64,000 nt of DNA from Ignavibacteria bacterium (GCA_020852705.1 JADZAP010000009.1:62001-126000), one strand, 5' to 3'; counted from the first letter of the stretch, positions 8,718 through 19,650 are shown. Numbers and translations are program-made. The notes: generated from the sequence alone by a model not told the origin.

Positions 8718-9662
8718 TCAATAATCAGCTAATTTAACAAGATCTTCAACACCATGCAGTGAAGCATTTACACTAGCCATTTTGTTAGCAAAATTTACTG
8801 CTGTAATTGGATCTGATATTTTATTTTCAGCATTTTTATAAAAAAAACCTGCAGCAAAAACATCTCCACAGCCGGTTGAATCAATAAAAGCGGGACAATC
8901 AATTCTTGGAATATCAGTTCTTTTTGGGTTTTTATCAATTACATTAAGTTCATACAAACTTACACCTGTACTTCCTCTTGTTACGACAATTGCTTTAGTT
9001 TGGCTGTTATTCAGAATATTTTGAGTTGTTTCATATTCTGAAACATTATCACCTGTTAAAATATTAAGTTCTGATTCATTCATTTGCAATGTATCAGACA
9101 TTGAAGTCCATTTTTGCCAATCTTTTACAGGCCGCTGCTCTCTTTTACCGTCTGGAAAAGTTTTCATTACCAGATTGTGCAGATCCATGTGTATGTATCC
9201 GCGGAAACTGCTGCGGATTTTTTGCAGACTGTTTAAAGTAATATCAACTCCGGAGACTAAATTAATCAAAATTCCGTTCAATTCAGGAAGCAGCTCTTTA
9301 ATCTCACGGTATTCTACTGGCAAAGTCGGTTCGGTTGAGTTTTCTTCTCTGTCATAAGTTTTTTTTGTTGATACATTAATTACAGAAATGTTATCTTTAT
9401 AGAAAAGATTTACAATTCTCGTTCTATTTTTGACTTTGTTTATAAAAGAAAGATTGATATTGCGGATATTCCTTAAAAATCCTGTAATATTTTCATATTC
9501 ATCTTCTCCAATGTTCATTACTGGGTAAACAGTTGCCCTGCCTGATGAAATTACTGCAAGCGAAACAAGCGAGTATAATATTCCCCCAAATTGCTTTGAA
9601 GCAGTATTTTTTCCCCTGTGAATATAATCCATACAGGGCTCTCCTATAACTGCTAATTTCAC
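8718..9662 (-). CDS. PfkB family carbohydrate kinase
   Basis: A ribokinase-like sugar or nucleoside kinase. The N-terminus MKLAVIGEPCMDYIHR is the typical first strand, and the C-terminal PfkB signature is DSTGCGDVFAAGFF at residues 261-274, with Asp267 as the catalytic base. The usual GAGD reads GCGD here, a tolerated variant. The start is GTG at 9662, immediately after the stop of the aldo/keto reductase gene, so the pair is co-transcribed. The substrate cannot be told; a joint role with the reductase in sugar or polyol metabolism is inference. Confidence 0.85.
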   Translation of the reverse strand: MKLAVIGEPCMDYIHRGKNTASKQFGGILYSLVSLAVISSGRATVYPVMNIGEDEYENITGFLRNIRNINLSFINKVKNRTRIVNLFYKDNISVINVSTKKTYDREENSTEPTLPVEYREIKELLPELNGILINLVSGVDITLNSLQKIRSSFRGYIHMDLHNLVMKTFPDGKREQRPVKDWQKWTSMSDTLQMNESELNILTGDNVSEYETTQNILNNSQTKAIVVTRGSTGVSLYELNVIDKNPKRTDIPRIDCPAFIDSTGCGDVFAAGFFYKNAENKISDPITAVNFANKMASVNASLHGVEDLVKLADY

Positions 9663-10622
9663 CTATGCAAAGATCTCCTTTATCTGCTTTTCCAGTTCCG
9701 AAGAAATTTTTAATTCACTTGCTTTAGAGTTTTCAATAATCTGCTTTGGCAAAGAAGCACTAGTAATTGTACTTGTAATATTCTGCTTTCTTAAACACCA
9801 GGCAAGTGCTAGCTGAGATGCAGTTGCATCTACACTTCTTGAAAGTTCAGTAAACTTATCAACTTGTTTAAGCAGTTCAATATTGTTGATGTTTTGCTTT
9901 ATAAAATGATTTACTTTATTGTTAGCAGCACGTGACTTCTTTGGGATTTTGCCTCCGGAATATTTTCCTGTAAGCACACCCTGTGCAAGCGGAGACCAGA
10001 CTACTTCACCCATTCCAAATTTTTCACATGTTTCCATTACACCATTTGTTTCTATTTGCCGGCGAATAATACTATATTGAGGTTGATTGCTTACTGGTCT
10101 ATGCAGGTTATATTTTTCGCATACATGCGATGCTTCTGAAATATTTTCTGCTGACCACTCACTTACTCCCCAATAAAGGATTTTTCCCTGAATAATAAGA
10201 TCATTAAATGCCCTGCATATTTCTTCCATTGGAGTATTTGGGTCATGCCGGTGGCATTGGTAAAGGTCAATATAATCAGTTTTCAGGCGTTTTAACGATT
10301 TGTGAACTGATTCAAAAACATGTTTTCTTGAAAGTCCCTGATCGTTTGGATTTTGAGACATTGGCCAGTAACATTTGGTTGCTATAACAGCATCTTCACG
10401 GTGAATTTTAAGTTCTCTGAAAAAAATTCTGCCTAATGAAAGTTCAGCTTGACCTTTATTATAAATATCTGCTGTATCAAAGAAGATAATTCCGCAATCG
10501 ATTGCTGTTTTTATGCAATTTAATGCAGTTTTATCATTAATTGACATTCCATATGTCAACCAGCTTCCTATTCCAATTTCTGAAAGTTTCAATCCGTATT
10601 TGCCAAGCTGTCTGTAATTCAT
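9663..10622 (-). CDS. Aldo/keto reductase
   Basis: An NADPH-dependent oxidoreductase with a TIM-barrel fold, closest in pattern to the Kv-beta/YghZ-like branch. The catalytic tetrad can be read: Asp49 and Tyr54 in FDTADIY, Lys83 in ATKCYW, His124 in LYQCHRHDP. The cofactor loop near the C-terminus has STITSASLPKQI. Length 319 fits the family. The ATG at 10622 follows a possible TATATTTG promoter box on the same strand (bases 10646-10653). The PfkB kinase gene starts directly after its stop codon. Confidence 0.88.
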   Translation of the reverse strand: MNYRQLGKYGLKLSEIGIGSWLTYGMSINDKTALNCIKTAIDCGIIFFDTADIYNKGQAELSLGRIFFRELKIHREDAVIATKCYWPMSQNPNDQGLSRKHVFESVHKSLKRLKTDYIDLYQCHRHDPNTPMEEICRAFNDLIIQGKILYWGVSEWSAENISEASHVCEKYNLHRPVSNQPQYSIIRRQIETNGVMETCEKFGMGEVVWSPLAQGVLTGKYSGGKIPKKSRAANNKVNHFIKQNINNIELLKQVDKFTELSRSVDATASQLALAWCLRKQNITSTITSASLPKQIIENSKASELKISSELEKQIKEIFA

Positions 10623-10781
10623 TTTAATTTTTTAAAAATATTCAGCAAATATACATATATGCCAATTTTGAATATAGTCATTAATAATATTATGAAAACA
10701 TAGAAAAACCTGTCATCCGCAGAGTTATAGATATATATTTCATTTTTGGTTAGTTTTGTTATTAAGGTCAGTGCAGAATTA

Positions 10782-11654
10782 ATGAAATTTTTGATTTATA
10801 TACTATTTGTTGTTTTAAAAAGAATAATCCCGATATTCCCATTAAAGCTTATCCAGCAAATTGCACGGTTTAAAGGCAGCCTTTTTTATTATATTTTACC
10901 AATTAGAAAAAGAACCGCTGTTGAAAATTTAACCCTTGCATTTCCGGAAAAGAAACGGAAGGAAATTAATGAAATTGTTAAAGGCTGCTATAAGAATGTA
11001 ATGACTGTAATTGCTGAGTTTTTTTATATGTCAAAACTAAACGATAATGAACTTGCAGAATTTTTAAAAATGGGAAATCCGGAATTGATCAGTAAAATGC
11101 ATAATAAAGGAAAAGGTTTGATTCTTATAAGCGGTCATTACGGTAATTGGGAACTGACTGCCTATGGTGCAAGCAGACTTGTGAATATCCCCTTTAATGT
11201 AATTGTAAAAGAGCAAACCAATGTAAAAGTAAACGAGGGTATCAATACAATAAGAGTCTCTGCAGGCAACAAACTCATTGATATGAAAAATTCGTTGAGA
11301 AATATACTTGAAGTATTAAAGAACAATGGTGTTATAGCAATGTTAGGTGACCAAGCTGCACCTAAAGAAAATGTAAAGATTAATTTTTTTATAAAAGATG
11401 TTCCAACCTTTGAAGGTACTGCACGAATTGCAATTAAAACAGGTGCAGCAGTACTGTTTGGTGTTTCAACAAGAAATAATGATGGTACTTATAATGTAAA
11501 ACTGCATGAAATTGATACATCAAAATATTCAGAATGCAGCGATGATAATGTAAGAGATCTTACACAACTCCATTCAGATCTTTTGGAAAAATATATCAGA
11601 AATCAACCTGATCACTGGCTTTGGTTTCACAGGAGATTTAAGAATGCAGGATGA
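10782..11654 (+). CDS. Lysophospholipid/lipid A acyltransferase (LpxL/HtrB family)
   Basis: Adds a secondary acyl chain to lipid A (or a related glycolipid) at the inner membrane. An N-terminal hydrophobic anchor is followed by the active-site motif SGHYGNWE, the HX4(D/E) signature, about 120 residues from the start, and later MLGDQAAP and the C-terminal WLWFHRRFK. The longest frame begins at a TTG at 10746, but a TAGTTTTG promoter-like box lies at 10751-10758 and the ATG at 10782 gives a normal N-terminus, so I chose that. The next gene, a GT9 glycosyltransferase, overlaps by 4 bp, which supports a lipid A/core role. Confidence 0.87.
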   Translation: MKFLIYILFVVLKRIIPIFPLKLIQQIARFKGSLFYYILPIRKRTAVENLTLAFPEKKRKEINEIVKGCYKNVMTVIAEFFYMSKLNDNELAEFLKMGNPELISKMHNKGKGLILISGHYGNWELTAYGASRLVNIPFNVIVKEQTNVKVNEGINTIRVSAGNKLIDMKNSLRNILEVLKNNGVIAMLGDQAAPKENVKINFFIKDVPTFEGTARIAIKTGAAVLFGVSTRNNDGTYNVKLHEIDTSKYSECSDDNVRDLTQLHSDLLEKYIRNQPDHWLWFHRRFKNAG

Positions 11655-12679
11655 ATAGTATGAAAAATAAAAGAATATTAATAATACAAACCGCTTTTCT
11701 AGGAGATGTAATTCTTGCATTGCCAATGGTGCAGACAATTAAGAATCATCTGCCTGAGGCATCTATTGATTTTCTTTGTATTCCGGCAATTGCATCAGTA
11801 TTAAAAAATCATCCTGCATTAAACGAAGTATTAGAATATGATAAAAAGGGTGGTGATAAGTTTGATAAATTCATAGATGTACTCAATAAGATACGTGAAG
11901 GTGAATATGATATTGTTATTACTCCGCACCGATATTTACGCAGTGCATTGCTTACATATTACAGCGAATCAAAAGTACGAATTGGCTTTAAAAACAGCAC
12001 CCTTTCTTTTTTGCTGACAAATAAAGTAGCTTATGTTAAAGATAAACATGAGATATTAAGAAATCTCGATCTTGTTAAAAATATACCTGATATACACAAT
12101 GATGAAAATAAAGTTTCACTTAAACCCGAACTATATCCGTTACCTGAACAAAAAGAAAAAGCAAGAAAATTAGCGGGAAGGTCAAATTTAATCTGTTTTG
12201 CCCCTTGCTCAAAATGGTTCACAAAACAGCTCCCGATTGATAAATCAAAGGAAATAATTAAGAATTTGATACTTAAAGGCTATAATTTAGCTTTGCTAGG
12301 AGGAGATGCCGATACTTCTTACTGCGGTGAACTTGAAATTTATTTTAAAGATGATTCATTAATAAATCTATGCGGAAAAACTGACCCGCTTGAATCTTAT
12401 GAAGTGATTAAACTTTCAAAAGGATTGATAACGGTTGATTCTGCTGCTCAGCACCTTGGTGCTGCAAGCGGTGTACCAATAATTCTTATTTACGGTTCCA
12501 CTGATAAATCATTTGGGTTTTACCCGCTGACATCAAAACATAAAATAGCCGAAATTGAAACTCTTGAGTGCAGACCTTGTACAGATCATGGCAGAGAAAA
12601 ATGTCCATTAGGACATTTTAAATGTATGAATGATCTTGATGCTAATAAAATTATAGAATATTTGGAAATGTTGATATAA
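11651..12679 (+). CDS. Glycosyltransferase family 9 (heptosyltransferase-like)
   Basis: Likely transfers a heptose or similar sugar to the LPS inner core in the cytoplasm. The N-terminus RILIIQTAFLGDVILALPM is the family start, and the donor-binding region has ITVDSAAQHLGAASGVPII. A Cys-rich C-terminal segment of the form CRPCxxHGxxxCPLGHxxCM is common in WaaF-like proteins. The ATG overlaps the stop of the upstream acyltransferase in an ATGA. It converges with uvrA. Confidence 0.88.
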   Translation: MNSMKNKRILIIQTAFLGDVILALPMVQTIKNHLPEASIDFLCIPAIASVLKNHPALNEVLEYDKKGGDKFDKFIDVLNKIREGEYDIVITPHRYLRSALLTYYSESKVRIGFKNSTLSFLLTNKVAYVKDKHEILRNLDLVKNIPDIHNDENKVSLKPELYPLPEQKEKARKLAGRSNLICFAPCSKWFTKQLPIDKSKEIIKNLILKGYNLALLGGDADTSYCGELEIYFKDDSLINLCGKTDPLESYEVIKLSKGLITVDSAAQHLGAASGVPIILIYGSTDKSFGFYPLTSKHKIAEIETLECRPCTDHGREKCPLGHFKCMNDLDANKIIEYLEMLI

Positions 12680-12719
12680 GCAATAATTTTCTGAATTTAA
12701 AATCAGCGGGATCAAACAA

Positions 12720-15560
12720 TTACTTAAGTTCAGGTTTAAGAAATTTTGCTGTAACGGAATCATTTAGATGATTTTTTACAATACCTTCGGGAGTGCCTTC
12801 GGCAATAATTTTTCCGCCGGCATCACCGCCCTCAGGTCCCAGGTCAATTATCCAATCTGCTGTTTTTATCACATCAAGGTTATGCTCAATAACAATCACG
12901 GTGTTTCCTTTATCAACAAGCTGATTAAGTACTTTTAAAAGCATTCTAATATCCTCAAAATGCAGTCCTGTAGTTGGCTCATCTAAAATATAAATTGTTT
13001 TTCCTGTTTGAACTTTAGAAAGTTCGGTTGATAATTTTACTCGCTGTGCCTCTCCGCCCGAAAGAGTTACGGCTGATTGACCAAGTCTGATATACCCTAA
13101 TCCAACATCATATAAGGTTTGCAGTTTACGTTTTAGTGACGGAATAGCTTCAAAAAAACTATAAGCTTCTTCAACTGTCATTTCCAGCACATCAGAAATG
13201 TTCTTTCCCTTATACCGTACTTCCAATGTTTCGCGGTTATACCGTTTGCCTCTGCAAACATCACAGGTTACATAAACATCAGGAAGAAAATTCATTTCAA
13301 TTTTTTTTAGCCCTCCGCCCTCACATGCTTCACATCTGCCTCCTTTAACATTAAAGCTGAATCTCCCCACTTTATAACCTCTGATTTTTGCTTCTGGCAA
13401 AGAGGCAAACAAGTCGCGTATGAACGTAAATAAACCGGTATATGTAGCAGGATTGCTCCGTGGCGTTCTGCCAATCGGTGACTGATCAACTTCAATAACT
13501 TTATTAACATTTTTTATTCCTTCAATTGTATCATAAGGAAGAGGCGGTTCAGGAGTTTTATAAAATCTCCTTGAAAGAACCCTATACATTGTTTCATTAA
13601 TAAGGGATGATTTACCCGACCCGCTTACACCAGTTATACATATAAATTTCCCTAGCTGTAAAGCAAGATTTACATTTTTAAGATTATTGCCTTTTGCCCC
13701 TTTTAATACAATTTTTTGTCCGGTACCTAAACGCCTTTTTATAGGCACTTCAATATTTTTTTTGCCAGAAATATACAACGAGGTTAATGAACTGCCGTTC
13801 AGCGTACCCGGTTTGCCGTAAGCTACAATATTTCCACCGTGCTCACCCGCTCCGGGACCCAGATCTACCAAAAAATCAGCTTCTTCCATCATTTGCTTAT
13901 CATGCTCAACAACTATTACTGTGTTACCAATATCACGCAGATTTTTTAACGACTTAATCAGCAGTTCGTTATCTCTTTGATGCAAACCGATGCTGGGTTC
14001 ATCCAGAATATAAAGTACTCCGCGCAGCTGTGAACCGATTTGTGTTGCTAGTTTTATTCTTTGAGCTTCACCGCCAGAAAGAGTTCTTGCATTTCGGTCT
14101 AAAGTGAGATAATCAAGCCCTACATTCAGCATAAACTCAAGGCGCATTTTTATTTCCTTAAGTATTTGCTTTGCTATAATTTCCTGACGCTCATTAAGCA
14201 CAAGGGTATCAAAGAAATTTCTTGCATTACGTATGGAAAGCTGTGATATTTCAAAAATATTTTTTTTACCATCAACTGAATCAATTAACACAGAAAGACT
14301 TGAAGGTTTAAGTTTTCCTCCTTTGCATGTATCACATGTATTGGATGTCATAAAACTTTCAGCCCAACTGGATATATATTCTGATGTTTGATTGCGGTAA
14401 TAATCTAAAATTATTTTTTTTACACCCTGAAATTTGTGCGAATACTCTCTTTGAACTCCGCGTGAATCAATATATTTATAATTCCGTTTCTGGCTATCGC
14501 CATTAAGTATTATATCAATTTGCTCTTTTGAAAACTTTTTAAGCTGTGTATCAAAATCAAGTTTCCATGATTCAATAAGCTGCTTTAAAACTGTAAAAGT
14601 CCAGTTGCTGCGTGGTTTACCAAGAGGTGCAATAGCACCTTCATTAACTGTAAGCTCAAAATCTGAAATTATCAGTCTTTCATCCAGTTCTTTACGGGCA
14701 CCAAGCCCAACACAATCTGGGCACCAGCCATAAGGTGAGTTAAAAGAAAATGAGTTAGGGGCGGGCTCATCAAAACCAATTCCGCATACTGGGCAGGCTA
14801 ACTTTTCGCTGAAAAGCATATCATCAGAACCATTGCTATCTGACTCGGTAATTATTACAATTCCGCTTCCAAATCGCAGAGCAGTTTCAATAGAGTCTGT
14901 TAGTCTTAAAGAAGTGGCTTTTGTTACCATGATTCTATCAACAACAATTTCAATATCATGTATCTTATATCTGTCAAGCTTCATTTTTGGTTCTATTTCT
15001 GTAATTTTTTTATCAATACGAACCTTCGTGAAACCATCTTGTTCTATTTGTTCAAACAGTTCACGGTAATGCCCTTTTCTGCCTTTTACTACCGGAGCAA
15101 GTATATTAATACGTTTTGTATCTAAATTATTGCTGATGTGATGTATAATCTGCTGAACGCTTTGCCTTTGAACGGGTTGCCCGCAATTTGTACAGTGCTG
15201 TGTGCCGCATTTTGCAAAAAGCAGTCTTAAAAAATCATATATCTCTGTTACAGTACCAACTGTTGAACGGGGATTGTGGGATATGGTTTTTTGTTCTATA
15301 GAAATTGATGGAGAAAGACCTTCAATTTTATCAACATCTGGGCGTTCAATTCCGCCAATGAACTGTCGTGCATAAGCAGAAAGAGTTTCTACAAATCTCC
15401 GCTGACCTTCTGCGTAAATAGTATCAAAAGCAAGGGAAGATTTCCCTGAACCCGATATACCTGTTATAACAATAAATTTATCTCTCGGAATATTCAGGTC
15501 TATATTTTTTAAATTATTGACTCTTGCGCCCTGAATGGATATTTTATCTAAAAATGACAA
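12720..15560 (-). CDS. uvrA: Excinuclease ABC subunit A
   Basis: Damage-sensing ATPase of nucleotide excision repair; forms UvrA2B with UvrB. The 946 residues have the standard architecture: first Walker A GISGSGKS at 34-41, a Cys4 zinc site [11 protein letters not shown]...CPDC near 255-285, the first ABC signature [12 protein letters not shown] near 490, the second Walker [10 protein letters not shown] near 642, the second zinc site with CEACEGGG and CDVCRGKRY, and the second signature [12 protein letters not shown] near 830. Both Walker B motifs read ILDEP. The gene stands alone on the minus strand. Confidence 0.98.
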   Translation of the reverse strand: MSFLDKISIQGARVNNLKNIDLNIPRDKFIVITGISGSGKSSLAFDTIYAEGQRRFVETLSAYARQFIGGIERPDVDKIEGLSPSISIEQKTISHNPRSTVGTVTEIYDFLRLLFAKCGTQHCTNCGQPVQRQSVQQIIHHISNNLDTKRINILAPVVKGRKGHYRELFEQIEQDGFTKVRIDKKITEIEPKMKLDRYKIHDIEIVVDRIMVTKATSLRLTDSIETALRFGSGIVIITESDSNGSDDMLFSEKLACPVCGIGFDEPAPNSFSFNSPYGWCPDCVGLGARKELDERLIISDFELTVNEGAIAPLGKPRSNWTFTVLKQLIESWKLDFDTQLKKFSKEQIDIILNGDSQKRNYKYIDSRGVQREYSHKFQGVKKIILDYYRNQTSEYISSWAESFMTSNTCDTCKGGKLKPSSLSVLIDSVDGKKNIFEISQLSIRNARNFFDTLVLNERQEIIAKQILKEIKMRLEFMLNVGLDYLTLDRNARTLSGGEAQRIKLATQIGSQLRGVLYILDEPSIGLHQRDNELLIKSLKNLRDIGNTVIVVEHDKQMMEEADFLVDLGPGAGEHGGNIVAYGKPGTLNGSSLTSLYISGKKNIEVPIKRRLGTGQKIVLKGAKGNNLKNVNLALQLGKFICITGVSGSGKSSLINETMYRVLSRRFYKTPEPPLPYDTIEGIKNVNKVIEVDQSPIGRTPRSNPATYTGLFTFIRDLFASLPEAKIRGYKVGRFSFNVKGGRCEACEGGGLKKIEMNFLPDVYVTCDVCRGKRYNRETLEVRYKGKNISDVLEMTVEEAYSFFEAIPSLKRKLQTLYDVGLGYIRLGQSAVTLSGGEAQRVKLSTELSKVQTGKTIYILDEPTTGLHFEDIRMLLKVLNQLVDKGNTVIVIEHNLDVIKTADWIIDLGPEGGDAGGKIIAEGTPEGIVKNHLNDSVTAKFLKPELK

Positions 15561-15874
15561 TTAAGTTTTTAATTTAAAGGATACAATATTTATAATTACG
15601 GATTTAAAATTTGACTAAAGAAGGAAGTTAACTTATTTTGTTTGAAGAAAAAATGAACTAATTGGGTGGGGGAGGGGTGTGCTTACCTTTAATAATTGTT
15701 TAAGTATTAGTTTACATATGTTTTAAGTTTTAATTATTTATGTATGAAAGGGATAAATATAATGTATCATTATTACAGGATTGAGGATTTATTTAAACTG
15801 TATATTTTAGTATGTTATTATCTTTAAACAGCAATAAGTAAAAAAAATAAAATTTTTCTTTGAAATGATAAATT
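15561..15874. other. Intergenic region between uvrA and thyX
   Basis: No convincing gene. It contains an isolated G-rich tract at 15664-15682 (GGGTGGGGGAGGGGTGTG) that is strikingly different from the surrounding AT-rich DNA. A possible 21-codon frame at 15762-15827 has a weak upstream AGGG, but nothing else supports it. No TAnnTTTG-type promoter for uvrA was found in it. Confidence 0.6.
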
Positions 15875-16843
15875 TTACCATGGAGCTTTTAACCCTAGAG
15901 TTGCAAGTTTATCTTCAAACTCTATTCGCTCACGGTTTTTTTTAGCTTCGCCCTTATCATTTAGCCAATTGAATGATTTACCTAACTCTATAACCTTTTG
16001 TTTATCTCCCTGTGTCATTGCCGTTAAAACTTCCATTTCAAGTCTTGTAAAATGGCTTGAGTTTATCCTGTAATCCATAAATGCTTCCCAAACATTAGGG
16101 CACCATTTAGCAACAATTTCATGACCTATTGTTTCTGCATAGCGTCTAATTTCATATTGTGCATGTGAATCCATGCGTAGATATAAAAAATGCAGCAGGT
16201 TATGCAGATCAACTTTCCAGTATGCTTCTGTATATGTTGAAAGTGGTAAATCTTTGCGGGCTTGCTCGCGGGCAATACCCATTTTTAAACGTTCATCATA
16301 TATTTCACGGGCAAGTGACTGCAGGTATCGTTCTTTTTCTGTCAGGGTTTTTCCTTTGGCATTTTCTGCAAAACCAGCTGAACCCTGCCTGTTGCCTGCA
16401 GACTGCAGCCGCCACTCATCTTCTGTGGTAGTTTGGGCTGAATCAATTGCCACACTATAACGGGTAGAATACTCGTTTACATTTGCTGTACGATGTCGTA
16501 TCCACTGCCTCCAGCAATCCATTGGTACACGAACATGGAATTTAATCTCACACATTTCAAACGGAGTTGTATGATGATGACGCATTAAGTAGCGTATTAG
16601 TCCGCGGTCTTCATGGACTTTTTTTGTTCCTTTTCCGTATGATACTCGGGCTGCCTGAACAATTGATTCATCAGAACCCATATAATCAATAACACGTATA
16701 AATCCGTCATCTAGCACTTTGAACGGCTTGCCGAGAACTTCATCAAGCGGCTGTACTTTGGGACGTTCAAGTGATTCCATTTCAGGGTTTTGTTCCGGAG
16801 TTTCTGTATATTCTTTATTAATTTCTTCTTTTATATCAGTCAT
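15875..16843 (-). CDS. thyX: FAD-dependent thymidylate synthase
   Basis: Makes dTMP from dUMP with methylene-tetrahydrofolate and NADPH, using FAD. The ThyX signature is present as RHRTANVNEYSTRYS (RHR-x7-S), about residues 116-130 from the chosen start, together with RHHHTTPFE upstream. The C-terminal part has REQARKDLPLSTYTEAYW and LHFLYLRMDSHAQYEIR. The protein is longer than minimal ThyX by an N-terminal stretch of about 35 polar residues. The open frame reaches a TTG at 16852, but ATG at 16843 is preferred. Confidence 0.95.
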   Translation of the reverse strand: MTDIKEEINKEYTETPEQNPEMESLERPKVQPLDEVLGKPFKVLDDGFIRVIDYMGSDESIVQAARVSYGKGTKKVHEDRGLIRYLMRHHHTTPFEMCEIKFHVRVPMDCWRQWIRHRTANVNEYSTRYSVAIDSAQTTTEDEWRLQSAGNRQGSAGFAENAKGKTLTEKERYLQSLAREIYDERLKMGIAREQARKDLPLSTYTEAYWKVDLHNLLHFLYLRMDSHAQYEIRRYAETIGHEIVAKWCPNVWEAFMDYRINSSHFTRLEMEVLTAMTQGDKQKVIELGKSFNWLNDKGEAKKNRERIEFEDKLATLGLKAPW

Positions 16844-17026
16844 AGTAATCAAATTAATTTTACCGGAAAGCGGAAAAATATATGCGGTGATTTATTTGTA
16901 ATTCAGCAAAAATAATAATTTGATAAAGAACATAAAAGTCTAATCAATTTTCAATTTGGCACTACAGGGTTAATAAAGTCGTGCATATTTATGCAATATT
17001 ATGGAGTATGCATTTAAAGGCATTTA

Positions 17027-18907
17027 TTACTTAAAATTCCAGTAATTATTGGTAGTATCTGCATCGGGAATATATTTGCTGCCAAGTTCTATATATGCCG
17101 GTTTTATATCTGAATCAAAATCTATCCAAATTTCGTCGCTGTCTTCGTTTTTCCACACTGAAGCTGTTCTGTAAGCCTGTTTTACAGAGCCGTCTTTATA
17201 TTTTACCGTTAGTGCAACGGGTATTGGAAGATCTCCTTCTTTTGTTATCTGTATTTTAAGTGCATCATCTTTAACAAATGCTGTATCAATTGCCAGATCG
17301 GGATACCCGTGTTTAAAAAACCATGGTTCAAAAAACCAGCCAAGCTCATCATCTGTTACATCTTCAAAAGTATAGAAAAAATCGTAAGGTGAAGGATGTT
17401 TACCGTTCCATCGTTTAATGAATTCCTGAAGTGATTTTTTAAATGAGATATCTCCCATGAAATCCTTTAAAATATTATATGCATTTGCAGGTCTGAAAAA
17501 TGCATGATTAATATACATTTCTCCTCTAATCATGTAGCTCGGATACATCATTGGTATTTCATCAAATTGCCCGGAATAATCAAGATACCGGTTAACATTT
17601 CTTTCTCTGAAATCAATGGTTTTATCCAACTCGTACTGAATGTATTCAGAAAGCATCTGAGACCACCCCTCATCCATCCATGCATATTTACGTTCATTAA
17701 TACCCATATAAAACGGAAAATAAGAATGTGTAACTTCGTGAACGGTATTGTAAACATTCCAAATTCTTTGGTTTCCTGCGCTCAAATTTTCCATCATTGG
17801 CGATTCCATCCCGCCCCTTCCGTTAAATAAAGTTATCTTTGAATAAGGATACGGAATACCCGGCAGTTCCTTAGATAACATCTCTACACTCCTTACAGCT
17901 AAATCACAAATTTCAATAAAGCCAATTGAAGTTTGATCATAAACTGTATTGACAAATACTTTTTTTCCTCCTCCTCCATCTGCTGTTTTGCCATCCCAAA
18001 GATAATGAGCAGCAATACCAAATGTAAAATCCGGAATATTTTTTGATGAAAAATGCCATGTATTAGTTTCAGCTAAAGAGCTAAAAAGGGGCATATCGGC
18101 AGTAAGATCCTGCATAGAAATAATATTAACAAGCGAATCAGAATTTAGAGCTTCATTATATTTTAACAAGATTTTTTGTGAAAGAACTTCCGGAGGGTTT
18201 AAAAAATCTCCTGTAGCCCAAACTCCCAAATTATTAGGCACGGTTATATTTACATCATAGTTATTAAAATCGTTATAAAATTCGGCATTCCCTGTGTATT
18301 CTGTTAAATCCCACCCGTCAATATCGTCATATACTGATATTTGCGGATACCAATATGCAACGAAAAAAACATCAGGTTTATATCTGCCCATACGTATCCC
18401 TTCTTCACCGGGAATTTTAAAATCCCAGCTTAGTTTAAGGTTAATCTGTTTTCCGGGCAAAATAATAATATCTTTAATTATCAAATTTGTGCCTGTATAT
18501 TCCAATGATGTATCTGTTTCTGCATTGTAGCTTTTTTTACCTGCATTTAGTTGGCTAATCTTAAGCCCATATTGATCTTCGGCTGATTTATAAGGGAAAT
18601 CTCTCATAGCATCTTTTTTAAAAATATTTGGGTACAGTCTTAAAACTAATTTATCAAGTGTATCAGGACTTTGATTGTAGTAAATAATATCCTCTGAACC
18701 CGAAAGAATTCCTGTTTCTGTATTAATATTTACTTTGATCTTATAATCAGCATGATTCTGCCAATAATCAATGCCGGGTTTTCCGTCAGGGGAACGGGTA
18801 TTATCTTCGTAAGCTGACTGAAATTCAAGCGGAATAAACAACTGCTGAGCGTAGGAAGAGCTGTATGAGATGAGAGTTATAAAAATTATATAAAATTTAA
18901 CCGGCAT
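17027..18907 (-). CDS. Secreted M1 family metallopeptidase (aminopeptidase-like)
   Basis: Zinc peptidase of the gluzincin M1 family. A signal peptide of about 20 residues ends near SSYAQQ, so the enzyme is periplasmic or secreted. The zinc site is HEVTH near residue 390 followed 18 residues later by Glu (HExxH-X18-E), and the exopeptidase loop is GGMES, a variant of GAMEN. At 626 residues it matches the Bacteroidota M1 branch. It carries no T9SS sorting domain. It lies alone, with 117 bp to the next gene. Confidence 0.92.
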   Translation of the reverse strand: MPVKFYIIFITLISYSSSYAQQLFIPLEFQSAYEDNTRSPDGKPGIDYWQNHADYKIKVNINTETGILSGSEDIIYYNQSPDTLDKLVLRLYPNIFKKDAMRDFPYKSAEDQYGLKISQLNAGKKSYNAETDTSLEYTGTNLIIKDIIILPGKQINLKLSWDFKIPGEEGIRMGRYKPDVFFVAYWYPQISVYDDIDGWDLTEYTGNAEFYNDFNNYDVNITVPNNLGVWATGDFLNPPEVLSQKILLKYNEALNSDSLVNIISMQDLTADMPLFSSLAETNTWHFSSKNIPDFTFGIAAHYLWDGKTADGGGGKKVFVNTVYDQTSIGFIEICDLAVRSVEMLSKELPGIPYPYSKITLFNGRGGMESPMMENLSAGNQRIWNVYNTVHEVTHSYFPFYMGINERKYAWMDEGWSQMLSEYIQYELDKTIDFRERNVNRYLDYSGQFDEIPMMYPSYMIRGEMYINHAFFRPANAYNILKDFMGDISFKKSLQEFIKRWNGKHPSPYDFFYTFEDVTDDELGWFFEPWFFKHGYPDLAIDTAFVKDDALKIQITKEGDLPIPVALTVKYKDGSVKQAYRTASVWKNEDSDEIWIDFDSDIKPAYIELGSKYIPDADTTNNYWNFK

Positions 18908-19024
18908 TTATATAAAAATATTTATTATCAATTTGATATAAAAGGTTCTTTTAAATATTCAAATAAATATTCAAGATCCGAAATAATAGTTAAATTTAAT
19001 AAAAGGTAACAGAATTCAATATAT

Positions 19025-19573
19025 TTAATGGGTATAAAACCCGAATCCAACTCCTAAAGATAACTCAATGACACCCGGATAATTATTTTTCACGAATATT
19101 TTCCTTACTTTCAGGTTTGGATGAATTGATAATCCCTCCATAAATCCGGTTGTTGCCCAAATACCTATTGCCGCCTGAATAAAATATCCCTTATGGATAA
19201 AATCTGTATAATATCCTGCACCGGGAGAAATCATTATTATTGAGGGGTGTTTAAAACTTCCGTTTAACGGGATATCCAAATTATAAGATAAATGCAAAAC
19301 ATTTTTTCTTTCCTTTCTGAATATGTATGTGTAATCAAATTCGGCTCTGCCATAAGGGAATTTTCCAGCAGAAAATTCCTTTGATAAACCAAAATGCGAA
19401 TTACCGTTTTCAATTATAAGCGTTGGTGTTAAAACTAATATTGAACTTAAAATCAATGAATTTGCAGCATCGGTTTTCTTTGAAATATTAAAGTTATTTA
19501 TTGCGGAAACATGCAGATTTTGCGTGAATGCAGTTATACTTATAAATAATAATATAAATAACAATTTTTTCAT
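19025..19573 (-). CDS. Hypothetical secreted protein, possible small outer-membrane beta-barrel
   Basis: No family recognised. From ATG at 19573 there is a clear signal peptide (MKKLLFILLFISITAFTQN). The mature part alternates short hydrophobic and aromatic strands with polar turns and ends GVGFGFYTH, an aromatic C-terminal pattern that suggests an outer-membrane barrel of about 8 strands. A TATATTTG box on the minus strand (19577-19584) lies only 3 bp before the ATG, with TTGAC 19 bp further (19604-19608). Confidence 0.65.
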   Translation of the reverse strand: MKKLLFILLFISITAFTQNLHVSAINNFNISKKTDAANSLILSSILVLTPTLIIENGNSHFGLSKEFSAGKFPYGRAEFDYTYIFRKERKNVLHLSYNLDIPLNGSFKHPSIIMISPGAGYYTDFIHKGYFIQAAIGIWATTGFMEGLSIHPNLKVRKIFVKNNYPGVIELSLGVGFGFYTH

Positions 19574-19576
19574 AAA

Positions 19577-19650
19577 CAAATATAATAATTGTTAAGGTTT
19601 AACGTCAAATTTTAATTTGTTTGTATTGTAATTTCTTATATTTATTTTTG
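19577..19650. promoter_or_regulatory. Compact divergent promoter region
   Basis: Minus strand: TTGAC (19604-19608), 19 bp, TATATTTG (19577-19584), 3 bp, ATG. Plus strand: TTTG (19620-19623), 19 bp, TATTTTTG (19643-19650), 4 bp, ATG at 19655. Both match the Bacteroidota TTTG/TAnnTTTG form. The boxes lie so near the start codons that leaderless or nearly leaderless mRNAs would result. Confidence 0.5.

Noticed and set aside
10746-10781. Upstream TTG start of the acyltransferase
   Set aside because: It would lie on top of a TAGTTTTG promoter-like box; ATG at 10782 is more consistent.
15762-15827. 21-codon frame with a weak upstream AGGG
   Set aside because: Too short, no conserved feature, in a region without other coding signals.
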